From Bryobacterales bacterium (GTDB taxonomy: Bacteria; Acidobacteriota; Terriglobia; Bryobacterales; Bryobacteraceae), in the NCBI GenBank assembly GCA_016713735.1, contig JADJOP010000034.1:186001-250000 (forward strand): 64,000 bases of DNA, given 5' to 3'. Under the pieces are notes generated by a model. That model searched no databases, was not told the DNA's origin, and saw only the letters and a program-made list of their open reading frames with translations. Position numbers and translations under genes: made by a program. Shown here in pieces: positions 43,706 through 52,447 of the stretch; within the stretch, counting starts at the first letter, position 1; each line of letters starts with the position of its first letter.

Positions 43706-46700
43706 TTACCAGAAGATCTTGATGCCCAACTGGACCTGGCGCGGATACCCGTTCTGGGTATTGCCCTGGTTGGGGAACATGGTGCCGAAGTTCGGGTTGT
43801 TGGGATCGGTGATGAACCCGTCGTTGCGCCCGAAGAAGTAGTAGTTGGTGAGGTTGAAGGCCTCGGCGCGGAACTGGACCCTCAGCCGCTCGGTGATGTT
43901 AGTCATCTTGCTGACGGAAGCGTCCATGTTGAAGAGCCGCTGTTTGCGGATCTGGCCCGACCGCGACGGATTGTAACGGTCCGGCGCGTAGTCGGCAGTC
44001 ATGAGCCAGGCGTAGTTGGCCGGGTCGGTGCCGCAGCCGCGGGTGATGCTGAAGGCTTGTGGAACGACGCGCCCGTCGTTGAACTGGCGGAGCACGCAGG
44101 GGTTCCAACCGCGCACCTGGTGGGCTTTCCAGTCGGGAGTGCCAGTGAAATCGCCACCGACGGTGCGGGGATCCTTCAACTGGATGACGTTGCCGGCCAG
44201 ATCGTTCGGTTCACCCGAGGAGAACTGGGTGTAGGTGGAGAACTGCCAGCCGCTGATGAGCTTGTTCAGGAAACCGGAGGTGTTGCCGCCGATGGCCTGA
44301 CCCTTGCCGAAGGGCAGTTCGTAGACGGTGTTGAACTTGATGTAGTGGGGCCGGTCGTTGAAGTAGAGGCCCTGCTGTTTGATGTTGTTGACGGCGTCGG
44401 TGTAACCCCAGCGTTCCACCATTTTGCTAAGCGTGTAGTTTCCCAGCAGCGTCAACTGGCGGCCGATGCGGACGTTGTAGTTCACCTGCATGGAGTTGTA
44501 CCAGATGTTGGATTCGCCGCGGCCCTGCTCGAGCAGGTTGCCCGAGAACTGCGGGAAAGGACGGCTGATCTGGAACCGGGAGACGTTGGCGGCCGGGAAG
44601 AGGCCGGTGCCGCGGAAGGGTTCGAGTCCGCGGAACGGGTTGGGCACCTGTGCGTTGCAGTAGTCCGGTGTGCCACCCTCCAGAAGGTTGCACTGTTTAC
44701 GGATGTCCGGCGGCAGGATATTCAGGTTGCGCTCGTCGTTGGCGCCGACGGTGCGGCTGCCGACGTAAGCTACCGAGAGGGTGCTGGTCTGCGTGATCTG
44801 GCGTTGGAACTCCAGCGAGAACTGATGCACGTAGGGTATGCGCATTTCCGGGTTGTAGTGGGTGAAATTCTGGCCGGCAAACGTGTTGTAGCCAAGCGAG
44901 GAACCCACAGGGCGATTGATACCGTTGGGATAGGGATTGCCGAGGAGGTTATTGCTGGCCAGCGTGCGGCCCGAATCCAGACTGTTGACCAGCGGTGTTG
45001 AGGTCGAGAAGCCGTTGGTCTGCAGGAAGTTGTTATTCGGGTTCATGAAGTACAGGCCGTAGCCGCCGCGAACGACGAGCTTGTCGTTGATGGAATAGGC
45101 CGCGCCGATGCGGGGCTGCCAGTTGTTCATGTCCTTGACGCCGGTGATGCGCGGGTTGCCGTTGACACCGGCAAACTCGAGGCCGCCGCGGAGGTTGCGA
45201 AGGTTCGGGTACATGGCCAGCATGTTGGCCGGGATGAGGCTGGCGATGGGGCTGGTGGCGTTCTGGTTGAAGCCGCGGTTGATGCGGTTGTACTTTTCGT
45301 CGGCGGCCAGGTTATAGTCCCAGCGCAGGCCCATGTTCACGGTCAGTTTGCGCGTCACTTTCCAGTCATCCTGGAAGTAGGGGGCGAAGTACCATTGGCG
45401 GAAAAACGGATACACCGGGTAGTTTTGCGAACCGCTCACGCCGCCGAGGAGGAATGAGGCGTAACCGTCGCCGGCGGTGGGTTCGCCCTGGTTCCAGAGA
45501 CGCTGCGTCCACTGTGTCTGGCCGGTGAACAGCAAAATGTTGCCGCTGTTCTGGGTGATGTAGTGGATGCGGCGCAAGTCGATGCCGAACTTCATCGTGT
45601 GCGAACCCGCGATCTTGGTCATGCTCGCCATGAGGTTGTAGTTGTTGGTGATGTCGATGCTTTGTCCGCGGCCCATTGAGCTATAGCCATTGATGTCCCA
45701 GCGTCCGAAGTACACAGGGCTAGGCAACTGGCTGATGAGGCTGGAAGGCAGACCCAGCTTGCTCAGATCGAAGTTCTCGTTGGCGCGGCCGAAACCTTTG
45801 GCGATGAACCGGTTGCTGGAAGCTCGGACGTTGAACAGCGTGGTCGGGGTGATGGTCCACACCCAATCGGCAACGTAGGCGTCGTTGATGCGCTGGAAGG
45901 GCTGCTGGCCGTCGGTGCCGGGCAGGTTGTCCAGTCCGTTCACCGAGCGGTCCTCGGTGCGGTCGTTGGAGGCATGGCGGAAATAGGCGCGGTGCCTCTC
46001 GCCGATGTTGAAGTCGAACTTCAGGATCAGGTTGTAGAAGTTGTCGACCGCCGGATATTCCGGATTGAGCAGGTTCTGCACCGAGTAGCGCTGGCCGGCG
46101 GTAACCGCGTTGGGGGTAGGCATGAAGCCGGTGACCGCCTTGGCCACGGGGTGAATCATGCTGGCCGGAATCTGGTTGTTCGGGAATGGCGAACGAACCG
46201 GGTCGCCGTTGACGAGCTGGGCCGAGTAGGGGTTGTAGATTGTGACCGGCTGGCCGTTGGCGGCGGTGAGCTTGCTGAAGTCGCCGTTGCGCATTTCGGC
46301 GGCCGGGTAGGAATTGCGGAGAAACTGCGGCCAGAGCTCGTAGTAGTCTTCAATGCTGCCGAGGAAGAAGCCGCGGATCTTGCTTTCGCGGGTGAGCAGT
46401 TTGGGGATGAGGAGCGGCCCTTCCAACTGGAAGCCGTACTGATCGAGGCGGTGGCCGGGACGGGCGGCGCCGACGGAGTTGTTCTGGAAGGTGTTGGCGT
46501 CGAGGAACTTGCGGCGCAGAAATTCCCAGCCAGTGGCATGGAAGTCGTTGGTGCCGCTCTTGAGCACGACGTTGAAGACGCCGCCGCCGGTTTTGCCATA
46601 CTGCGCGTCGTAGGAGTTCTGCTGAATGGAGAATTCCTGCACGGCGTCGACGATGGGCACGTAGGCGATGTTGTTGGTGCCGCCCTGGGCGTTGTTGGGC

Positions 46701-47296
46701 GCGCCGTCCATGAGGAACTCGTTGTTGGACTGGCGGCCGCCGTTGACCGACCATTCGGCGATGGCGCCGTTGTCAAAGGGCCGCTGCCAGATGGCCGCGC
46801 CGCGGAAGGTAACGCCGGACATCATGGCGCCGAGCATGAACGGGTTGCGCGAGTTCAGCGGCAGCTCCGACACCTGCTTGGTGCTGATGACGGCGATGCG
46901 GCTGGCCGTCTGCGTTTCCAGCAGGGCGGCTTCGGCGGTGACGTTCACTGACTCGGTGAGCGCGCCGACTTCGAGGTTGACGTCGATGCCGGCGCTTTGG
47001 CCGACGGTGAGGGTGATGTTCTCGCGGTTGAAGGTTTTAAAGCCGTTGGCCGTAACGGTTAGCTTGTAACCGCCGGGACGGAGGAACGGAATGGTGTAGA
47101 CACCGGAGGCGTCCGAAGTGGCGTTGGACGTCTCAGTGGTGGCAACACTGACAGCCTGGATTTTCGCATTCGGGACAGCCGACCCACTGGCGTCCAAAAC
47201 ACGACCGGAAATCGTCGCACGGAATTCCTGTGAATAGACATGCGACGTGAGCAATAGGCTAAGGGCCAAAGCAAACGCACGTGGCTTTGTATGCAC
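43706..47296 (-). CDS. Oar-like TonB-dependent receptor, copy 2 (intact)
   Basis: 1196 residues from a GTG at 47296, preceded by GGGGAGA and giving the signal peptide HTKPRAFALALSLLLTSHVYS; the longer frame to 47578 enters antisense of the TPR gene. Mature domains are a carboxypeptidase-regulatory fold (EFRATISGRVLDASGSAVPN), the plug (QVSELPLNSRNPFMLGAMM, then AVQEFSIQQNSYDAQYGKTG) and a large beta-barrel ending QLGIKIFW with a terminal aromatic, the outer-membrane assembly signal. Residues up to the signal peptide differ from copy 1, whereas the mature parts are nearly identical. No classical TonB box is seen, as usual for Oar-like proteins. Substrate unknown; polysaccharide or peptide uptake is usual for the group. 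Confidence 0.93.
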   Translation of the reverse strand: MHTKPRAFALALSLLLTSHVYSQEFRATISGRVLDASGSAVPNAKIQAVSVATTETSNATSDASGVYTIPFLRPGGYKLTVTANGFKTFNRENITLTVGQSAGIDVNLEVGALTESVNVTAEAALLETQTASRIAVISTKQVSELPLNSRNPFMLGAMMSGVTFRGAAIWQRPFDNGAIAEWSVNGGRQSNNEFLMDGAPNNAQGGTNNIAYVPIVDAVQEFSIQQNSYDAQYGKTGGGVFNVVLKSGTNDFHATGWEFLRRKFLDANTFQNNSVGAARPGHRLDQYGFQLEGPLLIPKLLTRESKIRGFFLGSIEDYYELWPQFLRNSYPAAEMRNGDFSKLTAANGQPVTIYNPYSAQLVNGDPVRSPFPNNQIPASMIHPVAKAVTGFMPTPNAVTAGQRYSVQNLLNPEYPAVDNFYNLILKFDFNIGERHRAYFRHASNDRTEDRSVNGLDNLPGTDGQQPFQRINDAYVADWVWTITPTTLFNVRASSNRFIAKGFGRANENFDLSKLGLPSSLISQLPSPVYFGRWDINGYSSMGRGQSIDITNNYNLMASMTKIAGSHTMKFGIDLRRIHYITQNSGNILLFTGQTQWTQRLWNQGEPTAGDGYASFLLGGVSGSQNYPVYPFFRQWYFAPYFQDDWKVTRKLTVNMGLRWDYNLAADEKYNRINRGFNQNATSPIASLIPANMLAMYPNLRNLRGGLEFAGVNGNPRITGVKDMNNWQPRIGAAYSINDKLVVRGGYGLYFMNPNNNFLQTNGFSTSTPLVNSLDSGRTLASNNLLGNPYPNGINRPVGSSLGYNTFAGQNFTHYNPEMRIPYVHQFSLEFQRQITQTSTLSVAYVGSRTVGANDERNLNILPPDIRKQCNLLEGGTPDYCNAQVPNPFRGLEPFRGTGLFPAANVSRFQISRPFPQFSGNLLEQGRGESNIWYNSMQVNYNVRIGRQLTLLGNYTLSKMVERWGYTDAVNNIKQQGLYFNDRPHYIKFNTVYELPFGKGQAIGGNTSGFLNKLISGWQFSTYTQFSSGEPNDLAGNVIQLKDPRTVGGDFTGTPDWKAHQVRGWNPCVLRQFNDGRVVPQAFSITRGCGTDPANYAWLMTADYAPDRYNPSRSGQIRKQRLFNMDASVSKMTNITERLRVQFRAEAFNLTNYYFFGRNDGFITDPNNPNFGTMFPNQGNTQNGYPRQVQLGIKIFW

Positions 47297-47438
47297 GCAA
47301 GTCTCCCCATTTGGTTGAAATAGTCGTGGCAGCAATAACAGTAGACCCCACGGTAGCAGGGCGGATACTATCAAACCGAAATGTGGGAGTCCATAGTAAG
47401 GGCTTACTTTTTTAGTTAACGTTTGGTAATTTGCCTGT
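47297..47438. other. Intergenic region upstream of receptor copy 2
   Basis: A 142-bp gap with lower GC. It holds the copy 2 ribosome-binding region (near 47297-47310) and, at 47394-47407, a short palindrome AGTAAGGGCTTACT followed by T-rich sequence on the plus strand. The stem is too short to be called a terminator. No gene is visible. Confidence 0.4.
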
Positions 47439-48203
47439 TCATTGCGGCTGACGGGAGCCCTGTTCGAGGTGTGGCGCGGCCTCGGCCAGGAGGCCCAAAC
47501 GGGTGTAGACGCGGCCGAGCAGGAGGTGGGCTTGCGCGGAATCGGGGGCGAGAGCGACGGCGCGTTCGAGGTGGGCACGGGCTTCGGGGAGGCGATTCAA
47601 TTGAAGGAGAATTCGACCGAACTCAAGCTCGACGCGCGGCAATTGGCGGGCTTGTTGAAGAGCGGTTTCGAGCAGCGGGACGGACTCGGCGGCGCGGCCC
47701 TGGCGGGCGAGGGCGACGGCGTAGTCGATGCGGGGGTTTTCGCCGCCGGGGTCGTTGTCGATGGCCTTACGATAGAGGGTTTCGGCGTCGTTCCAGCGGC
47801 CGAGGGCGTCGTGGCAGAGAGCTTCTATCCGGTAGCGCCGGCGGTCAGGGCCGAGGCGGGCGAGGACTGCAAGCGCTTCCGAACAGCGATTCACGAGATA
47901 TAGGGCGCGGCCGTGATAGAAGCAGGCGTCGGGGAGTTTGGGTTGGAGCGCACAGGCACGCGCAAAGGCGGGTTCGGCGGCGGGATAGTCACCCTGTGCG
48001 GCATGGGCCACCCCGAGAGCCAGCCAGGCGGGGGCGGATTTCGGATCGACGGCCACCACCTGTTCCAGCGCTTGCCGCGCCTCGTGGAACCTGCCCTGGC
48101 GGAGCAGTTCCAGAGCCGGCTGGTACTGCTGCTTAGCCTCCTGCATGGCACAGGCCGCCACGGCGGCCCACACCAGGGCGAGGGAGGCCCTAAGCGGAGG
48201 CAT
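47439..48203 (-). CDS. Secreted TPR-repeat protein
   Basis: 254 residues from the ATG at 48203, which gives an export signal (RASLALVWAAVAACAM); the start overlaps the previous gene's end by 14 bp. Six or so tetratricopeptide repeats fill the protein, for example YQPALELLRQGRFHEARQAL, AWLALGVAHAAQGDYPAAEP and LLLGRVYTRLGLLAEAAPHL. TPR superhelices bind partner proteins; the partner is unknown. It is coupled to the TIM-barrel gene upstream and lies just before receptor copy 2, but the 142-bp gap suggests a separate transcript for the receptor. Confidence 0.82.
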   Translation of the reverse strand: MPPLRASLALVWAAVAACAMQEAKQQYQPALELLRQGRFHEARQALEQVVAVDPKSAPAWLALGVAHAAQGDYPAAEPAFARACALQPKLPDACFYHGRALYLVNRCSEALAVLARLGPDRRRYRIEALCHDALGRWNDAETLYRKAIDNDPGGENPRIDYAVALARQGRAAESVPLLETALQQARQLPRVELEFGRILLQLNRLPEARAHLERAVALAPDSAQAHLLLGRVYTRLGLLAEAAPHLEQGSRQPQ

Positions 48204-49044
48204 ACGGGCTGAGGAGTTTGCGGATGAAGGCGAGGTTGCGCCGCATGTCGTCGGGGACCGATTTTGATGGGGCCGAGGTTTCCAGGTTGGCAAAGCCTGA
48301 GAAGCCGCCCAGGGAGGCGATGGATTCGAGGACGGCGGGGAAGGGGATGGACCCTTCACCGAGATAGTGGGGGTTGTCTTTGAGGTGGAACTGGCAGATG
48401 CGGTCGCGGCCGAGCCAGCGGATCTCCTTGACGACATCGAAGCCGCGCGGGGCCGAGTTGCCGACGTCGTAGTAAACCTTCAGCGCGGGGGAGCCGACCT
48501 TGTCGATGATGCGCGCGTTGGCCTCGGCCGAGATCGTATTTTCCAGGCCGAGCAGGACGCCGGCTTTCTCGGCGATGGGGGCCAGCGGCTTGAGGGCTTC
48601 AGCCACGAAATCCTGTTCGGCGCGCTCTTCGATGGCTCCCTTGCCGAAGAAGGGGAGCAGCATGACGCGGGCGCCGAGGCGCTGGGTGATGGGGATGCCG
48701 TCGGCGACCCATTTTTTGCCGAGGGCGTCGTTCTTAAGGTAGTTGACGTGGAGGATGTTGAGGCAGGTGCCGGCGAGGGCTACTTTGTGTTTGGCCGCGG
48801 CGGCGAGGTAGGCGCTCTGGAGGGCGGAGTCGTCCAATTGCAGTTTTTCGCCGACGGCGCGGCGGCCGAGGCTGACCTCGACACCTTCGAAACCGAGGCC
48901 GGCGGCGAGGGCGAGGGCTTCGGGATTGCTGGCCATTTGCAGGTTCCAATCGGTGACACCGATGCGCAATCGGGCGAGCGGATTGGCGGCGCGGAGAGCG
49001 GAGGCGGCAAGTAGGGAGGCGGTGAAAGAGCGTCGGGTGGTCAC
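48190..49044 (-). CDS. Tat-signal sugar phosphate isomerase/epimerase-like TIM barrel protein
   Basis: 284 residues from a GTG at 49044; a TACGAT box at 49051-49056 lies 6 nt upstream (leaderless-type start). The N-terminus TTRRSFTASLLAASALRAA is a Tat-like signal. The barrel has the AP-endonuclease-2/xylose-isomerase-like pattern: GFEGVEVSLG, LLPFFGKGAIEE, LLGLENTISAEANARI, VYYDVGNSAP and CQFHLKDNPHYLG, supplying Glu, Asp and His metal ligands. Members isomerise or epimerise sugars or inosose; the exported acidobacterial subgroup is uncharacterised. It is coupled to the TPR gene by a 14-bp overlap. Confidence 0.85.
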   Translation of the reverse strand: MTTRRSFTASLLAASALRAANPLARLRIGVTDWNLQMASNPEALALAAGLGFEGVEVSLGRRAVGEKLQLDDSALQSAYLAAAAKHKVALAGTCLNILHVNYLKNDALGKKWVADGIPITQRLGARVMLLPFFGKGAIEERAEQDFVAEALKPLAPIAEKAGVLLGLENTISAEANARIIDKVGSPALKVYYDVGNSAPRGFDVVKEIRWLGRDRICQFHLKDNPHYLGEGSIPFPAVLESIASLGGFSGFANLETSAPSKSVPDDMRRNLAFIRKLLSPYASA

Positions 49045-49171
49045 GCCAGTATCGTAGACCTGAATTGCGGCGTGGACAAGTGGAGACCGTCACCGATTGG
49101 CGCAACCAATGGAAGGCGGCGTGCTGTCCAACCGAGTGGAGGTCCTGTTCCGCCGACCTGAAGGAGGTTCG

Positions 49172-49495
49172 ATGAAACGGTTCGTTCTTGCTGCCACGGC
49201 AGCAGTTGCAGTGCTTTGCGTTCCCCTGAGTGCGGCCGGAGATGCGGCCGCCGGCAAGGCGCTCTACGCGAAGAAGTGCGCGATGTGCCACGCGGCTGAT
49301 GGGTCTGGAGCCCCAGCCATGAAGAAGAAGTTTGGCGACAAGCTGAAACCGCTGGCCAGCGCCGAGGTTCAAAAGATGAAGGACGCTGACCTGATGAAGG
49401 CGTTCAAGGCAGCCGCCAACCACAAGGCCATTGCGAAGGGGATTGCGGACGCCGATCTGGAAAACATCATCGCCCATATCCGCACGATGAAGTAG
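49172..49495 (+). CDS. Small periplasmic cytochrome c
   Basis: 107 residues from the ATG at 49172, with AAGGAGG 4 nt before it. A signal peptide (KRFVLAATAAVAVLCVPLSAAG) precedes a class I cytochrome fold: the heme-binding CAMCH lies at about residue 37 and the C-terminal helix is IADADLENIIAHIRTMK. A possible axial Met is in the KKFG/ADLMKAF region, though the exact ligand is uncertain. It would carry electrons in the periplasm. Upstream 49045-49171 holds only its leader and the divergent TIM-barrel promoter. It is a separate unit from the ABC-F gene downstream. Confidence 0.88.
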   Translation: MKRFVLAATAAVAVLCVPLSAAGDAAAGKALYAKKCAMCHAADGSGAPAMKKKFGDKLKPLASAEVQKMKDADLMKAFKAAANHKAIAKGIADADLENIIAHIRTMK

Positions 49496-49522
49496 TCTCG
49501 TCAGTTTTCGGGGCCAGACCTC

Positions 49523-49528
49523 TACAAT
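49523..49528 (+). promoter_or_regulatory. -10 box, leaderless ABC-F transcript
   Basis: TACAAT at 49523-49528 is 6 nt before the TTG start at 49535. No in-frame ATG or GTG lies close by, so a leaderless TTG start is implied. Confidence 0.45.
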
Positions 49529-49534
49529 GAGAAG

Positions 49535-51331
49535 TTGGCCCTCATTCTCAACGCAAAAGAGCTGACGAAGTCGTTCGGCTCGGCTCCGCTCTTTGACAAC
49601 ATCTCGTTCACCTGCGAGGAGGGAGAGCGGATTGGTCTCATCGGGCCCAATGGCTCGGGCAAATCCACGCTGCTCAAAATTCTTGCAGGTGAACTGTCTC
49701 CGGACTCGGGCGAGGTTGCGCTCAGGAAGAAGACGAGGTTTGCCTATGTCGCGCAGGACTCGGTCTACGCGCCGGGGGTGACCGTACGGCAGTGCATTGA
49801 GCAGGTGCTGGCCGCGTCGCCGTTGGACCACGATGAACACGAAGCGCAACTGGTGCGCACGCTCGGCCGGGGAGGCTTTGAGGATTTCGAAGCCGAGGCG
49901 GCGGCGCTCTCAGGCGGATGGCGGAAGCGCTTGGCCATCGCCGAAGCGCTGGTGTTGTCGCCGGACATCCTGCTGCTGGACGAACCCACCAACCACCTCG
50001 ACCTGGCGGGGATCGAGTGGCTGGAAGAGTTACTGAGCCAAGCCGCGTTCGCCTCGATCGTGATCAGCCACGACCGCTACTTTCTGGAGAACGTGGCCAC
50101 GGCGATGGCGGAGTTGAACCGCGCCTACCCGGGGGGCATTCTTCGCACGCCGGGCAACTACAGCGCCTTTCTCGAGAAAAAGGACGAGTTTCTCCACGCC
50201 CAGGCCAAGCGGCAAGAGGCGCTGGAGAATATGGTGCGGCGCGAGATGGAGTGGCTGCGGCGGGGGCCGAAGGCGCGGACGACGAAATCGAAGGCGCGCA
50301 TCGGCAAGGCGCATCAACTCATTGACGAGCTGGGCGATTTGAACGCGCGCACGCGCACGGCCACGGCGGGCATCGACTTTTCGGCCACGGACCGTAAGAC
50401 GAAACGCCTGCTGGTGTTGGAAGGCCTGGGCTGCGAACTGGGGGGGCGGACGCTGCTCGATTCGCTCGACTTTGTGTTCACGCACGGGACGCGAGTCGGG
50501 CTTGTGGGCGCCAATGGCAGCGGCAAGACCACGCTGCTGCGCCTGTTGCAGGGACTGCTGCCGCCAAGCGGGGGTACGGTGACGAAAGCCGATGGCCTGC
50601 GCATCGTGTACTTCGACCAGAACCGGCCGCTCGAAGCCGATGTGACGCTGCGGAGGGCGCTGGCGCCGGACGCCGATTCGGTGGTCTACCAGGGGCGCGT
50701 GATTCACGTGAACGCCTGGGCGGCGCGCTTCCTGTTCACGCCGGAGCAGTTGGGCCAACCCGTGGGGCGGCTCTCGGGCGGCGAACGGGCACGGGTGCTG
50801 ATTGCGCGCCTGATGCTCGAACCGGCCGACCTGCTGCTGCTCGACGAACCGACGAACGACCTCGACATTCCGACGCTGGAAATCCTGGAAGAAAGCCTGC
50901 TGGAGATTCCGGGCGCGCTGGTGTTGGTGACGCATGACCGGTATCTGCTGGATCGCGTGTCCACCGTCATTTTGGGGCTCGATGGGAAAGGCGGCGCGCA
51001 GCGGTTTGCCGACTACGCACAGTGGGAGGAGTGGGTCGACGAGCGCACGTCGGGCAAGGGAAAACCCGTTGCGGCGGCGGCGGCTCCAGCTGCTGCGCCG
51101 GGCAAGAAGAAACTCTCCTACGTGGATGCCCGCGACTACGAAACGATCGAATCGCGCATTGCCGCGGCCGAAGCGGAAGTGGAGCGATGCCAAGCGGCGC
51201 TGGAGGATCCGGCGGTGTTTTCCGACCACACGCGCATCGCCGAAGCTTCGGCCGCGCATGAGGCCGCGCAACAGGCGGTGGACGCGCTCTACGCGCGCTG
51301 GCACGAGTTGGAAGAGAAAGCCGGCGGTTAG
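49535..51331 (+). CDS. ABC-F family ATPase (Uup/EttA-like translation factor)
   Basis: 598 residues with two nucleotide-binding domains and no membrane part. First domain: Walker A GPNGSGKST (37-45), signature ALSGGWRKRLAI and Walker B ILLLDEPTNHLD. Second domain: Walker A GANGSGKTT (325-333), signature LSGGERARVLIARL and Walker B LLLLDEPTNDLD. The inter-domain P-site tRNA-interaction linker (KAKRQEALENMVRREMEWLR) and a C-terminal coiled-coil extension rich in Glu/Ala are typical of Uup. ABC-F proteins act on ribosomes or on replication/transposon fidelity (Uup). The start is TTG, with no better codon upstream. It overlaps the convergent DUF362 gene by 4 bp. Confidence 0.92.
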   Translation: MALILNAKELTKSFGSAPLFDNISFTCEEGERIGLIGPNGSGKSTLLKILAGELSPDSGEVALRKKTRFAYVAQDSVYAPGVTVRQCIEQVLAASPLDHDEHEAQLVRTLGRGGFEDFEAEAAALSGGWRKRLAIAEALVLSPDILLLDEPTNHLDLAGIEWLEELLSQAAFASIVISHDRYFLENVATAMAELNRAYPGGILRTPGNYSAFLEKKDEFLHAQAKRQEALENMVRREMEWLRRGPKARTTKSKARIGKAHQLIDELGDLNARTRTATAGIDFSATDRKTKRLLVLEGLGCELGGRTLLDSLDFVFTHGTRVGLVGANGSGKTTLLRLLQGLLPPSGGTVTKADGLRIVYFDQNRPLEADVTLRRALAPDADSVVYQGRVIHVNAWAARFLFTPEQLGQPVGRLSGGERARVLIARLMLEPADLLLLDEPTNDLDIPTLEILEESLLEIPGALVLVTHDRYLLDRVSTVILGLDGKGGAQRFADYAQWEEWVDERTSGKGKPVAAAAAPAAAPGKKKLSYVDARDYETIESRIAAAEAEVERCQAALEDPAVFSDHTRIAEASAAHEAAQQAVDALYARWHELEEKAGG

Positions 51332-52398
51332 CCGAGCTTCGGCGGCACCTCGCGTAGCGGGCCCATCCAATCCAACTGGCGTTCGACGTCCTTGTGGTGG
51401 CGGTATTTGCGGGCAAGTGTGGCCAGTTGCGGACCATCCAGATCGAGCTTGTCCAGTTCATACTGGCCGAGGCCGTTCTGGTGGCAGTAGTTCAAGTAGC
51501 CGATCCACTTCGGGTCGATGCCCATGAGTTCAAGACCGACGCGGTCGGCCGCCACATAGTCAGTGGACGCGATGGCGGCGCGGCTGGGAACGGGCGTACC
51601 GGAAGCGGGACCGTTGCCTTCCATGCCCTCCCAACCATCGATGACGGTGGCGCCCCAGAAGGGCTTCAGCTTCGAGGCCGTGAGGAACATGTTGTAGTGC
51701 GTCTGGCGCACACCGCCGTGGTATTTGCGCTTGTCGTTCCAACGGGGCGTTTCCCCCGGTTTGTAGTGAATCGGCGCACCGAGGGTCATGTTCTTGATGG
51801 ACTGCGTGGCGATCACCGTGTTGTGCGTCTTCAGGATGGCGGCGCAGATCTGGAACGACTCCGGATCGAGCATGCGGGCGGCGAGGCGGACCGGCTGCAC
51901 GTGGAGGTCGGGGGTGAGGAGGTGGGTGAGCTTGTATTCGGCCTCCTGATTCAAGTCGACCAGTTGGATCCGGAGACGCTTATACTCGCCCGGCAGGCGT
52001 GTGTAGCGGAAGTTCTCAAAACCATCCATGGTTTGCCCGGCGCTCGATTCGGCGATGATCACCGGACCTTTCCAGCGCCCGTCCAAATAATCGAGAATTC
52101 CGCGCAGAGCGTCGGCGTGAGTGGAGGCCAACTGATTTTGCGTGGATACATTATTCGGTTTGATTAATACATACTTCTTACTTTTCCAAGAAGTACGGAT
52201 TTCCTTATCGATTCCCTCGAGAGCTTCCCGGACTATCTTCCGGCGCTCCTCACCGTGGCGAACTGCAACAAGTGATCGCTTAGTATTGGTGACAACGGCG
52301 GGAAATTCAACAGGACCGGGTGGAGTTAGTTCTTGACCCTGAAGAGCTGCCGCGGAGAGAGTGGGCAGCGAGGCGAGCAAACAACGGCGAGTGAGCAT
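51328..52398 (-). CDS. Tat-signal DUF362-family protein
   Basis: 356 residues. A Tat-like signal (TRRCLLASLPTLSAAAL) precedes the DUF362 fold: VLIKPNNVSTQNQLASTHAD (start of the family), VIIAESSAGQTMDGFE, AAILKTHNTVIATQSIKNMTLGA, and the C-terminal AIASTDYVAADRVGLELMGI. DUF362 proteins often carry ferredoxin-type clusters, but no Cys motif is seen here. Function unknown. An AGGAGG sequence lies 12 nt before the ATG at 52398. It is divergent from the aldo/keto reductase, sharing one symmetrical -10 region, and convergent with the ABC-F gene (4-bp overlap). Confidence 0.82.
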   Translation of the reverse strand: MLTRRCLLASLPTLSAAALQGQELTPPGPVEFPAVVTNTKRSLVAVRHGEERRKIVREALEGIDKEIRTSWKSKKYVLIKPNNVSTQNQLASTHADALRGILDYLDGRWKGPVIIAESSAGQTMDGFENFRYTRLPGEYKRLRIQLVDLNQEAEYKLTHLLTPDLHVQPVRLAARMLDPESFQICAAILKTHNTVIATQSIKNMTLGAPIHYKPGETPRWNDKRKYHGGVRQTHYNMFLTASKLKPFWGATVIDGWEGMEGNGPASGTPVPSRAAIASTDYVAADRVGLELMGIDPKWIGYLNYCHQNGLGQYELDKLDLDGPQLATLARKYRHHKDVERQLDWMGPLREVPPKLG

Positions 52399-52430
52399 CG
52401 AAAAAACGATCCTCCTTTCGTGTTGATCCG

Positions 52431-52438
52431 ATTATACT
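52431..52438. promoter_or_regulatory. Shared symmetrical -10 element for divergent genes
   Basis: ATTATACT serves both strands: minus-strand TATAAT is at 52431-52436 (towards the DUF362 gene) and plus-strand TATACT at 52433-52438 (9 nt before the aldo/keto reductase ATG). Such symmetry produces bidirectional transcription in known bacterial promoters. Confidence 0.5.
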
Positions 52439-52447
52439 GTAGCTGCC

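Noticed and set aside
47394..47407. AGTAAGGGCTTACT palindrome followed by T-rich sequence
   Set aside because: The stem is at most 5-6 bp with a 2-4 nt loop; too weak to call a terminator or operator.
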